Shown piece by piece: positions 1-6,219 of a DNA stretch of 11,306 bases; position 1 is the first letter of the stretch; each line of letters begins with the position of its first letter. The DNA is from Acidithiobacillus sp. (GTDB taxonomy: Bacteria > Pseudomonadota > Gammaproteobacteria > Acidithiobacillales > Acidithiobacillaceae). Location: the NCBI GenBank assembly GCA_028065135.1, contig JAPTWR010000051.1:1-11306 (forward strand), given 5' to 3'. Below the pieces are notes generated by a model. That model saw only the letters and a list, made by a program, of their open reading frames with translations. It was not told the origin of the DNA and made no database searches. A program made the translations under genes and the position numbers.

Positions 1-96
1 GTCGTAGCCAAATAGCAATCCACCGAGCCCAGCGACAATTGCAATCAAAATAAATCGCCAGTCTTTCTTGGGTTGGCGTGTCTCTATCTCGCGCAT
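1..96 (-). CDS. MFS sugar-porter family transporter, N-terminal fragment
   Basis: The first 32 codons of a gene that continues past the left edge. The start is ATG at 96-94, preceded by a good Shine-Dalgarno (GAGGAGA, about 8 nt upstream) in the 105-111 area. The peptide begins with a short charged cytoplasmic leader (MREIETRQPKKD) and then enters a first membrane helix ending in GLGGLLFGYD. That glycine-rich motif followed by FGYD is the hallmark of helix 1 in the sugar porter branch of the major facilitator superfamily (xylose, arabinose, galactose and inositol proton symporters). This is seen directly; the substrate cannot be told from this fragment. Upstream (97-145) is AT-rich and could carry its promoter; TATAAG around 116-121 is a possible -10, but no convincing -35 is visible. 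There is no apparent functional link to the hydrogenase genes. Assignment to the sugar porter family is fairly secure for so short a fragment. Confidence 0.8.
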   Translation of the reverse strand, partial: MREIETRQPKKDWRFILIAIVAGLGGLLFGYD

Positions 97-610
97 CCGA
101 CGAATCTCCTCATGAGAACTTATAGGATATTTCAATATATTTTTGTATGATTACCAGCTAGTTGCAGAGGATTCAATAACGCTTGTGGACTGGATAATAC
201 CACACAGAATTGTTGCAAGAAATTTTATTTTACGTGCAACGCCTAAGTGCAGTTCGATAGCGGTAGAGAAATTCGAAGAGTTCTGGAACGGTCACTTTGA
301 AATACAGGTCGCCGCAAAAAACAGGGTCAGTATGGAGCACGTCCATGGAGAAATCAACGCAAGTCCTTTTCAGGTTTACCTGTCTCAACCCGGTTCTTCG
401 CCATTTCAAACCCCGGTCTTCATCCACATCCGCGATACCGTTCGCTGCGCCGAGAATGAATTGCGAGTGGCAAACCAGGTCCTACGAAATCTGGGACTGG
501 AGCTTGTCACTCTCTCAGCATTACCAGAATTAACCGCATTTTTAGAATTACTCACCGAACCTAATGCTGGTGTCCGGGGTCGGCTTAGGATATTGGTCCC
601 GCTTCTCGGC
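97..610. other. Region without a defensible gene; possible decayed coding sequence
   Basis: About 510 bp between the transporter start and the sixA stop codon. Two open frames share codon boundaries on opposite strands. The plus frame opens at a TTG at 143 and stays open past 610 into the antisense of sixA. The minus frame is open from about 489 to 230 and contains stretches such as FILGAANGIADVDEDRG and DVLHTDPVFCGDLYFKV. Both look somewhat protein-like, neither has a ribosome binding site, and I recognise neither. The minus frame follows a TAG at about 491 and has no upstream start, so it would be a C-terminal remnant. The plus frame has no natural end before it becomes sixA antisense. The simplest reading is relic coding DNA. 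The segment is more AT-rich than the hyp region. Confidence 0.35.
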
Positions 611-1093
611 TCAACGGTCTGCAAGACTAGCCAGCACCTTGGGATGGGCGTACCAGCGCAGCATACCGCTCAACGCGCCGTCCTCATCCAGGTCCACCGC
701 CAGCGCCGCTGCGGTCTTGATCGGCAGCACGGCACCAGTGAGGCGTTCTGCCCAGCTTCCCAGGTGGGGCTGATGACCGACCAGGATCAAGGCCTTGGGC
801 TGGGGATCCAGATCCCGCCAATCGCTGGCGAGAACCTCCAGATCGCCCGCCGCTATGGCGTCGTGCTCCCGAACCTTTTTCGCCTTAAAGGCATTGGCCA
901 GGATATCGGCGGTTTGGCGAGCACGTGGCAAGGGGCTGGTCCAGATCACGACCTTCCCTGACACGCAAAGTCGCAATCCTTGCGCCATCCCCTTTACCGT
1001 CGAACGTCCTGTAGTGGTCAGTTCCCGCTCAAGATCAGACGACCGTGCCGCCGGGTCTTCCGCCTTGCCGTGTCGCACCAACACGAGTTGCAT
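611..1093 (-). CDS. sixA: SixA-type phosphohistidine phosphatase
   Basis: A 160-residue member of the histidine phosphatase (phosphoglycerate mutase-like) superfamily, the usual SixA length. The start is the ATG at 1093-1091, because it follows a near-perfect Shine-Dalgarno (GGAGGAGG, 1101-1108) and places the core at the N-terminus (MQLVLVRHGKAE); a longer in-frame start at 1144 is not favoured. Visible catalytic features are the RHG motif with His8, the second phosphate-binding arginine in SPLPRARQTA (Arg57), and the second histidine in LVGHQPHLG (His107). In E. coli SixA removes phosphate from HPt-domain histidines and from the nitrogen PTS protein NPr; family members are cytosolic. The substrate here is not known. 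No phosphorelay or PTS gene is adjacent. A minus-strand terminator just upstream (1153-1188) insulates it from anything transcribed further right, so it probably has its own promoter within 1094-1152. Confidence 0.88.
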   Translation of the reverse strand: MQLVLVRHGKAEDPAARSSDLERELTTTGRSTVKGMAQGLRLCVSGKVVIWTSPLPRARQTADILANAFKAKKVREHDAIAAGDLEVLASDWRDLDPQPKALILVGHQPHLGSWAERLTGAVLPIKTAAALAVDLDEDGALSGMLRWYAHPKVLASLADR

Positions 1094-1152
1094 AACTATT
1101 CCTCCTCCGAACCAGAGCGAACCACGGCGAACGGAAAAATCCACGAAGCCAT

Positions 1153-1188
1153 TAAAAGAAAAGGCGCTCGTGAACTTCCACGAACGCC
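1153..1188 (-). terminator. Rho-independent terminator, minus strand, upstream of sixA
   Basis: On the minus strand a 10-bp stem (GGCGTTCGTG pairing with CACGAGCGCC, one mismatch) closes a 6-nt loop (GAAGTT) and is followed by TTTTCTTTTAA. This is a textbook intrinsic terminator. No minus-strand gene lies directly upstream, so the transcript that ends here is unexplained; it may be a small RNA starting somewhere in 1190-1310. Confidence 0.65.
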
Positions 1189-1202
1189 CACCTACTTAAT
1201 AA

Positions 1203-1223
1203 TGGTACCGAGAGTCGGTACCA
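1203..1223. repeat. Perfect inverted repeat (9-bp arms, 3-nt spacer)
   Basis: TGGTACCGA, spacer GAG, TCGGTACCA: nine perfectly complementary base pairs with a 3-nt loop. There is no T-tract on either side, so it is not a terminator by itself. It lies between two terminator hairpins and may be a stem of a structured RNA, a protein-binding operator, or part of a recombination site. Confidence 0.7.
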
Positions 1224-1230
1224 AACCTGA

Positions 1231-1260
1231 AGGACAGACTTATATGTCTGCCTTTTTTTT
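1231..1260 (+). terminator. Rho-independent terminator, plus strand
   Basis: GGACAGAC, loop TTATAT, GTCTGCC (stem with one bulged A) followed directly by eight thymidines at 1253-1260. This is a good intrinsic terminator for plus-strand transcription. No convincing plus-strand gene lies just upstream: the only long plus frames there are antisense to sixA. The terminated transcript is therefore unknown. The opposite polarity to the 1153-1188 terminator is notable. Confidence 0.6.
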
Positions 1261-1284
1261 CAATATATTGGACAAAATATTTTG
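1261..1284. repeat. Two adjacent AT-rich perfect palindromes
   Basis: CAATATATTG (1261-1270) and CAAAATATTTTG (1273-1284) are each perfectly self-complementary and are separated by two bases. They start immediately after the T-run of the plus-strand terminator. They could be binding sites for a dimeric regulator or an easily melted element. In AT-rich DNA such palindromes can also arise by chance, so function is only inferred. Confidence 0.45.
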
Positions 1285-1310
1285 CAATCATAAGTGGTCC
1301 ATGTGCTGTA

Positions 1311-1334
1311 AGTACCCACACAAGTACCCACACA
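1311..1334. repeat. Perfect tandem 12-bp direct repeat
   Basis: Two head-to-tail copies of AGTACCCACACA (1311-1322 and 1323-1334), followed by an A-run. Read on the minus strand the unit is TGTGTGGGTACT. Closely spaced short direct repeats of this look occur as arm-type sites next to tyrosine integrase genes at genomic-island ends. No integrase gene is present in the window, so this could be a left-over attachment region. That link is inference from resemblance, not proof. Confidence 0.6.
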
Positions 1335-1425
1335 AAAATTTCTTTAATATTCCCTGACAATCCGTCCGAAGATTAACACAACTTCAGCATTGCCAGCCAC
1401 AGCCAAAACCGTCCCTTCGCAGTAA

Positions 1426-1635
1426 AGTTGTTCCAGCCATTTTTTCCGCTTTGATGTGGCAGACGCGCTGCTGGAGGACTGGGCATGGCTGTTCCCACCG
1501 GATCTGTCCGATGGTGCGGCGGCAGCCTTGAGTCAGTTCGTCACCGCATTGACCAGTCCGGTGGAGAGTCGGTATGGGCGGCAAATCAGCCGTCACCGGC
1601 ACCAACCCCCTCAAGCACAGAAAGAGCCCTTCTGA
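1426..1635 (+). pseudogene. C-terminal fragment of an unrecognised protein
   Basis: A plus-strand frame opens after a TAA at 1423-1425 and ends at TGA 1633-1635. From about 1450 it reads as plausible protein: FDVADALLEDWAWLFPPDLS, then a segment containing ALSQFVTALTSPVES, then a basic, glutamine- and proline-rich tail (RYGRQISRHRHQ ... QKEPF). About two thirds of the codons end in G or C, as expected for real coding DNA here. There is no good start codon or ribosome binding site (only a GTG at 1456), so it looks like the 3' end of a gene whose 5' part is missing. I do not recognise the family. Its abrupt beginning just right of the structured repeat region fits truncation by an insertion or deletion. 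From 1636 to 1801 I see no gene. Confidence 0.4.
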
Positions 1636-1801
1636 GGGTCACCACTCTGCGTGGGATCGCCGTCGCTGGCCCGCGCTTCTCCAAGAGCGTGTACTCCCGG
1701 AACAACCGTGGGACGCCCCCGCCGTTTCAACCTCAAATAGCTCGGGACATGGCTCCTACATTTTCGCGAGACGTAACAGTAGCAGGAACTACCAAATAGG
1801 C

Positions 1802-2095
1802 TTATCTCTCAACAGGGGTGCCAGCACGTTCCCTGATTTTCTGGCTCGCCTTGAACGTCACCACCCGTCTGGCCGTGATCTCGCACGGTACACCCGTCAT
1901 GGGATTCCTGCCCGGTCGGGCGTTTTTTTCCCGTAAGGTAAAATTCCCGAAGCCGGACAGTTTGACATCCTTACCGGACGCCAGGGTTTCCCTTATCATA
2001 TCAAACAGGCTGTCCACCAGTTCCAGACTGTTCCGGTATGTCAGACCTATTTCATCCACCAAATGATGCGCCATTTCTGCTTTTGTGACGGTCAT
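1802..2095 (-). CDS. ihfA: Integration host factor alpha-type (HU/IHF family) DNA-binding protein
   Basis: A 97-residue protein matching IHF-alpha along its whole length. It has the N-terminal helical dimerisation part ([18 protein letters not shown]), the VKLSGFGNF turn at 44-52, the beta-arm with RPGRNPMTG whose Pro65 is the DNA-intercalating proline, and the ITARRVVTF strand. IHF-alpha pairs with IHF-beta to bend DNA sharply at specific sites. It assists sigma54 promoters, site-specific recombination, phage integration and replication. Canonical ihfA follows pheT; here it follows an unknown 230-residue gene and overlaps it by 4 bp (ATGA at 2092-2095), implying translational coupling, since its own Shine-Dalgarno is weak. 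It may therefore be a second, specialised copy. A role in bending DNA at HoxA-dependent hydrogenase promoters is possible but is inference only. No clear terminator follows the stop. Confidence 0.9.
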   Translation of the reverse strand: MTVTKAEMAHHLVDEIGLTYRNSLELVDSLFDMIRETLASGKDVKLSGFGNFTLREKNARPGRNPMTGVPCEITARRVVTFKASQKIRERAGTPVER

Positions 2096-2784
2096 GGTTC
2101 TTTCATTACCTTATTCAATGCGCGTTGCGCCGATGCCAGTTCTTTCATCAGATAGTTATGAGCGTCCATGCGTACCCGGCAATCCTGAATTACTTCCCGG
2201 TAGGCATCCTGAAAATCGATCATCATTATTTTGCGCTGATCTCTACGGGTCTGGATAAATCGCGCATCATAGTAGTCCAGAAGTGCCACGGCAAAATCGC
2301 TGACCACCAGCATGGCCGCGTTGGTGGCGTATTCCGCCAGCATGTCCGGGCCAAAGCTGTCCGAAGAAAGAATGAATCCATCCTGTGGAAGCATTTCATC
2401 CAGCTTGCGAATCAGCTTCTGCATGGCCTTGGCCCGCTGAACCAGCCCATCGACGGATTCCTGATCCATCAGTTCCCGGTATTTCTTCGCTTGATGGATC
2501 AGCACATTGGTCGCGTCCGTCAGCGCATTCATCCCCTGGATGGTACGCATAAACTGGGCGCTGGGTGTGTCTTCCAGCTTCTCATCAGGCCGTGCATCGG
2601 AAGGCGAGAGGTACAGGCTACCCGCCTGGATAATCCTGTCGAGCACGTCTATCGGATGGTCGTCGATGCCTTGCAGCAGCAGTTCCGGACCATGGGCAGC
2701 ATGGTTGCTGTTGGCGCGACGGTCATTCTTGCGAATGGTCTTGGCGGATTTACCGCCTACTGGGAATGGGTGCACATTGCTCAT
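2092..2784 (-). CDS. Hypothetical protein, alpha-helical, 230 residues
   Basis: Not recognised. The start is ATG at 2784-2782; the Shine-Dalgarno is weak, but no better in-frame start is evident. Residues 1-35 are polar and basic ([20 protein letters not shown]) and probably disordered. The rest looks mostly helical: a conserved-looking segment around [20 protein letters not shown], a central charged helical stretch ([24 protein letters not shown]...), and a C-terminal helical part rich in D, R and Y ([19 protein letters not shown]) ending [14 protein letters not shown]. No signal peptide, membrane helix or cysteine-based metal site is visible. It is the first gene of a two-gene unit and its stop overlaps the ihfA start by 4 bp, so the products are made together and may act together on DNA. 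The basic leader would suit nucleic-acid contact, but this is speculative. Confidence 0.75.
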   Translation of the reverse strand: MSNVHPFPVGGKSAKTIRKNDRRANSNHAAHGPELLLQGIDDHPIDVLDRIIQAGSLYLSPSDARPDEKLEDTPSAQFMRTIQGMNALTDATNVLIHQAKKYRELMDQESVDGLVQRAKAMQKLIRKLDEMLPQDGFILSSDSFGPDMLAEYATNAAMLVVSDFAVALLDYYDARFIQTRRDQRKIMMIDFQDAYREVIQDCRVRMDAHNYLMKELASAQRALNKVMKEP

Positions 2785-2877
2785 TGCGGGAATCTATCAC
2801 GATGAAGCGGTTCAGAGAATAATGGTCGTCAAGATCATGTATCATAAACTGAATTATCCACATCCAAGAGGTGCGCC
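2785..2877. promoter_or_regulatory. Divergent intergenic region between the 230-residue gene and the SRAP gene
   Basis: Ninety-three bases separate two divergently transcribed genes, so at least one promoter for each direction should be here or reach into the gene starts. On the plus strand TATCAT (about 2840-2845) is a possible -10 for the SRAP gene, but no good -35 stands 16-18 bp upstream. I see no CTG-N10-CAG-type LexA box. The SRAP ribosome binding site (AAGAGGTG, 4 nt before ATG) is clear. Confidence 0.4.
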
Positions 2878-3516
2878 ATGTGCGGACGCTACGCCATTGA
2901 TCCTCGCAAACTGGAAAGGCTGGTCAGGTTGCTATCCTTGCCAGAGCCAAAATTCACGGCCCACTTCAATATCAGTCCCAGCCAAACCGTGCCGGTAATC
3001 CGGGATGCCGGAAATGATCCGGAATGGGCGATGATGCGCTGGGGACTGATTCCGCATTGGGCCAAGGAAGCCAAAACTACTTTCAGCACATTCAATGCCC
3101 GTATGGAAACGGCGGCCCAAAAGCCTGCCTTTCGGGATGCCTGGAAACATCGGCGCTGCATCATTCCGGCCACGGGCTTCTATGAATGGCAGGCGCTTGA
3201 GTCGGGCAAGAAACAGCCCTGGTACTTCGACAGCGCCGATGGGCAGGCTTTGGCACTGGCGGGACTGTGGGACCACTGGCAGGACGGCAGCACCTCTGTG
3301 GACAGTTGCACCATTCTGGTCGGGCCACCCGATCCTGCAGTCACCGGCATTCATGACCGCAGCCCGGTCCTGCTGGGCGATTCCGCCTTGCCGCTGTGGA
3401 CCAGTCCGGCATTGCTGACCCCGGACATTCCCAAAGTGTTTGCCTTGCCTCATGCCGGATTGAAAGCGCAGCGTGTGGATAGGGTGGCGGGCGATAGGCT
3501 GCCGCTGGCGAACTGA
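2878..3516 (+). CDS. yedK: SRAP (YedK/HMCES) abasic-site protection protein
   Basis: A 212-residue SRAP domain protein of usual size. Family members cover abasic sites in single-stranded DNA, forming a thiazolidine DNA-protein crosslink through the N-terminal cysteine after Met1 is removed. All key residues are present: Cys2 (MCGRY), Asn73 and Arg75 and Glu77 in FNARMET, Glu103 in GFYEW, and His159 in GIHDRSPVLL. The typical IHDRMP motif reads IHDRSP here, and the strand before it ends VGPPDP instead of the more common T-x-A-N type. Both are mild divergences outside the catalytic set. The start is fixed by Cys2 and by the AAGAGGTG ribosome binding site. The gene is monocistronic, divergent from the 230-residue gene and convergent with the nickel permease. 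SRAP genes are common on plasmids and phages as well as chromosomes, which fits an accessory-type neighbourhood. Confidence 0.93.
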   Translation: MCGRYAIDPRKLERLVRLLSLPEPKFTAHFNISPSQTVPVIRDAGNDPEWAMMRWGLIPHWAKEAKTTFSTFNARMETAAQKPAFRDAWKHRRCIIPATGFYEWQALESGKKQPWYFDSADGQALALAGLWDHWQDGSTSVDSCTILVGPPDPAVTGIHDRSPVLLGDSALPLWTSPALLTPDIPKVFALPHAGLKAQRVDRVAGDRLPLAN

Positions 3517-3578
3517 CGATGAGGGAGTTCTGTGCCATAACCACCCAAAGAATCAAAAGGGGACACCCTGCTGAGATC

Positions 3579-3601
3579 GCGGTAGGGACGCCCGTTACCG
3601 C
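3579..3601. terminator. Hairpin between convergent genes, possible weak bidirectional terminator
   Basis: GCGGTA and TACCGC (6-bp stem) enclose an inner GGG/CCC pairing with a 2-nt bulge. It lies between the SRAP stop (3516) and the permease stop (3606), where a shared terminator is expected. No thymidine tract follows on either strand, so it may only stabilise 3' ends. The rest of 3517-3605 holds nothing else I can name. Confidence 0.3.
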
Positions 3602-3605
3602 TCAC

Positions 3606-4643
3606 TTATTCGGCGGGTTGGAGCGCGTGGCGGTAGTAGATCCACGCAATGGCCCAGGTGAGTACCATCAGGGAGGCCACCATTCCGCCCAGGGTGCTAA
3701 AGTCCAGATCTTGAATAAAGGTCCAGAAGATTCCCTGCCAACGAAATTCCGATGCGAATAGTTGCAGCCATTCGGTGCTGCCCACCACAAGTGCCACCAC
3801 GACCCCCAGGCCGGTGATGATGGTATTAAAAAAGAGCTTGCGTACAGCGTCGATCATGGCCCAGTCGTAGATCTTTATCATGACTAGCCCGTCCATCGTA
3901 TCCATCAAGCTCATGCCCGCGGTGAAGAGCAGCGGGAACACCATGACCCCCCATAGCGGCAGCCCGCCATGCTGGGCCATGGTGGCCGAAATCCCCAGCA
4001 CGGCCACCTCGGTGGCCGTGTCGAAGCCTAATCCAAACAGGAAACCCACGGGATACATCTGCCAACTATGGTCAACGCGTCGGTAGACAGCACGAAAGAT
4101 GCGGGCCATGAACCCCCGTTGTTCCAGCAGATCGAGCACATCGGCGCGCTCAGCAGCCGCCCGGTCACCCTGGTGGCAACGACGCAGGACTTGCCACAGG
4201 CGAAAGAAGATGTATAGGTTTATGAAACCGATCAGGGTGAGGAAGGCCGCTGAGACGGTGGTGCCGAACACGTCCCCGAAGCGCTCAAGGATCTGTATGT
4301 GACGCTCGGTCTCACGCACGGCCAGCGCCACCCCCAGAGAAAGAAAGATGACGATGCTCGAATGGCCGAGTGAGAAGTAGAGTCCTACCCCGACGGGCTT
4401 CAGGCCATCCTGGCGCAGCTTACGGGTGACATTGTCGATGGCAGCGATGTGGTCGGCATCAAAGGCGTGGCGCAAGCCAAAAAAATAGGCCAGTGCGCCA
4501 ATGCCCAGCAGGGCAGCGTCGAGACGGCGCAGTGCCAGAAGGAGGCCCCAGGCCAAACCATTGAGCAGAACCACCGTCCCCAACGTGCCCATGAGGGGCC
4601 AGGCCGGTAAGCCCTTCCATACCGTTTTCACTTCCCCACCCAT
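3606..4643 (-). CDS. hoxN: High-affinity nickel permease of the NiCoT family (HoxN type)
   Basis: An inner-membrane nickel (or nickel/cobalt) uptake permease of 345 residues, matching HoxN/NixA length. The helix 2 signature RHAFDADHIAAIDN (His59, Asp64, His65) is the metal-selecting H-x4-D-H motif. The second signature LGFDTATEVA and GMSLMDTMDG are also intact. Several hydrophobic membrane segments are obvious, with a charged cytoplasmic loop (RRCHQGDRAAAERADVLDLL) in the middle. I choose the ATG at 4643-4641 because AGAGGGGG precedes it at good spacing and the N-terminus then matches the family. Alternative starts upstream (ATG at 4700, GTG at 4706) would add 19 or 21 residues and abut the hoxA stop. 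It is the last gene of the hyp/hoxA cluster, which points to nickel supply for hydrogenase; cobalt transport cannot be excluded from sequence. Confidence 0.92.
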   Translation of the reverse strand: MGGEVKTVWKGLPAWPLMGTLGTVVLLNGLAWGLLLALRRLDAALLGIGALAYFFGLRHAFDADHIAAIDNVTRKLRQDGLKPVGVGLYFSLGHSSIVIFLSLGVALAVRETERHIQILERFGDVFGTTVSAAFLTLIGFINLYIFFRLWQVLRRCHQGDRAAAERADVLDLLEQRGFMARIFRAVYRRVDHSWQMYPVGFLFGLGFDTATEVAVLGISATMAQHGGLPLWGVMVFPLLFTAGMSLMDTMDGLVMIKIYDWAMIDAVRKLFFNTIITGLGVVVALVVGSTEWLQLFASEFRWQGIFWTFIQDLDFSTLGGMVASLMVLTWAIAWIYYRHALQPAE

Positions 4644-4706
4644 CAATACCCCCTCTGAGACACTGGATCTATGCCGTTGGCATATCCACGATTCATTCAT
4701 CTTCAC

Positions 4707-6152
4707 TTAACTGTCGAGCTTGCGCCCAAGCCCATAACGCTCCACTTTGCTGCGCAGGCCGACCCGCGACAGACCCAACTCAGCGGCCGCTCGGCTCTTG
4801 TTCCAACCATGGCGGATCAGCACTTCCTGTAAGATATGCGCCTCGATCCTCTCAACCCTCTCCTTGAGGCTGCCATCGGCCAAAGGACTCGAACACAATC
4901 CCCCCCCTCTTAGTCCCGACGCGCAGATCGGGGCGGAGAGCAATTCCTTCCCCAAGGAATCCCCGTCTGCCAGCACCAACATGCGCTGCACCTCATTTTC
5001 CAGTTCCCGTACATTGCCCGGCCAGCTATAGGCCTGCATGCAGGCGATGGCCTCGTCCGTGAATCCCTTGATCGGCTTATCGTGCAGCTTCACGGCCCAC
5101 TCCAGCGTCCTTTTGGCGAGAAGTGGAACGTCCATTGAACGTGCGCGCAATGGCGGCAAGTGTAGATGCATCACCGACAGCCGATAGTACAGGTCTTCGC
5201 GGAAACGCCCAGCACGGACTTCCTCCGCCAGATTCCGATTGGTGGCGGCGACCACCCGCACATTTGCCTTCCTGCGCTGGTTGCTGCCGAGGGGACGGAA
5301 CTCGCCGCCCTGTAGCACCCGTAACAGTTTCACCTGGAAGGCGGGGGAGATCTCACCGATTTCATCCAAGAAGACGGTACCGCCATCGGCCTGCTCGAAC
5401 AGGCCCACCCGGTCGCATATGGCGCCGGTAAACGCCCCTCTCTTGTGGCCAAACAGTTCGCTCTCTAGCAGAGGATCGGGAAGAGCACCGCAATTCTCCA
5501 CCACGAAGGGCTTGTCCGCCCGCAGGCTGTTATAGTGCAGGGCCCGCGCGAACAACTCCTTGCCCGTGCCCGATTCCCCCGTGACGAGTACGACGATGTC
5601 GTAGCTGGCGATACGCAGGGTCAGCTCGCAAATCTCGTCAAGGGGACTCCCCTCCGCCCGCACGATCTCGTCCATATGAAAAACACGTTTGAGCTGCTCC
5701 CGTCGCTGCGTCAACTGGCGCTCCAGGACCGGGGCAACGACCTTCGCCTCTACTGCCAAAAGGTTATACTCGTGCTGGAGTTGATACAGTCGCGCGGCGT
5801 TACGCACCGCAAGCAGAAGCTGATCAGGGTGCCAAGGCTTGGTAATGTATTGATAGATGCCAGCTTCGTTGATGCCTTCGATAATGTCCCCTGGGTCCGT
5901 ATAGCCGGAAATGATCATGCGGATCACCTCCGGCCAGCGTTCCCGCACTCCCTTAAGGAATTCGATGCCATTGATGCCAGGCATGCGTTGATCGGAAATA
6001 ACCACCTGGATCCAATCCTCCGCCAGTATGCGTTCGGCCTCGGCCGCGCCACTGGCGGTCCGTACGTTGAATTCATCATCAAGGGTACGCTCCACAGCCT
6101 CCAAAGAGCGCATCTCGTCATCGACAATCAGTACGGTTGACCGATTGCTCAT
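4707..6152 (-). CDS. hoxA: HoxA/HupR-like sigma54-dependent response regulator
   Basis: A 481-residue NtrC-family activator, almost the same length as HoxA of Cupriavidus. The receiver domain (about 5-120) has the acidic pair Asp11/Asp12, phospho-acceptor Asp54 (ISDQRMPG) and Lys105 (ITKPW). A helical linker follows (about 120-160). The AAA+ domain (about 165-400) has Walker A GESGTGKE (192-199), the sigma54 loop GAFTGA (239-244) and Walker B TVFLDE (259-264). A Fis-type helix-turn-helix ends the protein (NKSRAAAELGLSRVGLRSK). In HoxA and HupR systems the unphosphorylated form activates hydrogenase promoters, and the kinase HoxJ/HupT restrains it when hydrogen is absent. No kinase or regulatory hydrogenase gene is in this window. 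It follows hypE by 67 bp and has a good GGAGGG ribosome binding site inside a hairpin (6153-6176). Another NtrC-type regulator remains possible; the context favours HoxA. Confidence 0.9.
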   Translation of the reverse strand: MSNRSTVLIVDDEMRSLEAVERTLDDEFNVRTASGAAEAERILAEDWIQVVISDQRMPGINGIEFLKGVRERWPEVIRMIISGYTDPGDIIEGINEAGIYQYITKPWHPDQLLLAVRNAARLYQLQHEYNLLAVEAKVVAPVLERQLTQRREQLKRVFHMDEIVRAEGSPLDEICELTLRIASYDIVVLVTGESGTGKELFARALHYNSLRADKPFVVENCGALPDPLLESELFGHKRGAFTGAICDRVGLFEQADGGTVFLDEIGEISPAFQVKLLRVLQGGEFRPLGSNQRRKANVRVVAATNRNLAEEVRAGRFREDLYYRLSVMHLHLPPLRARSMDVPLLAKRTLEWAVKLHDKPIKGFTDEAIACMQAYSWPGNVRELENEVQRMLVLADGDSLGKELLSAPICASGLRGGGLCSSPLADGSLKERVERIEAHILQEVLIRHGWNKSRAAAELGLSRVGLRSKVERYGLGRKLDS

Positions 6153-6176
6153 GGCTTATCCCTCCCGGATAAAGCC
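6153..6176 (-). promoter_or_regulatory. Hairpin presenting the hoxA ribosome binding site
   Basis: On the minus strand GGCTT-(T)-ATCC pairs with GGAT-AAGCC (9 bp, one bulged T) around the loop GGGAG. The 3' arm ends directly against the hoxA ATG (6152-6150). The Shine-Dalgarno GGAGGG lies in the loop and the first bases of the 3' arm. Such a hairpin could limit or tune initiation of the regulator, or simply be 5' end structure in the hypE-hoxA gap. No T-tract follows, so it is not a terminator. Function is inferred. Confidence 0.45.
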
Positions 6177-6219
6177 TTTAGTTCAGAGCATTGCCCTGGA
6201 AAACGACAGTCGGCAACCA

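Noticed and set aside
1201..1230. Possible tRNA 3' end at the palindromic GGTACC stem
   Set aside because: There is no T-loop consensus, anticodon arm or CCA-type acceptor that folds as a cloverleaf on either strand.
131..1269. Shared 11-bp TTCAATATATT at 131-141 and 1259-1269, as possible flanking repeats of an insertion around sixA
   Set aside because: The match is short, low-complexity AT sequence and lacks extension or terminal inverted repeats, so chance is the better explanation.
1384..1614. 76-codon minus-strand frame
   Set aside because: It is antisense to the better-supported plus-strand fragment and has no recognisable motif or ribosome binding site.
2125..2805. 226-codon plus-strand open frame opposite the 230-residue gene
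   Set aside because: The minus-strand gene is favoured by its ATGA coupling to ihfA and its protein-like helical composition. The plus frame is rich in shadow-type residues and would run into the promoter region of the SRAP gene.
3519..3761. Short plus-strand frame directly after the SRAP stop
   Set aside because: Most of it is antisense to the nickel permease C-terminus and it has no convincing ribosome binding site.
5535..6140. 201-codon plus-strand open frame opposite hoxA
   Set aside because: Antisense shadow of the HoxA receiver and linker regions; no ribosome binding site or family.
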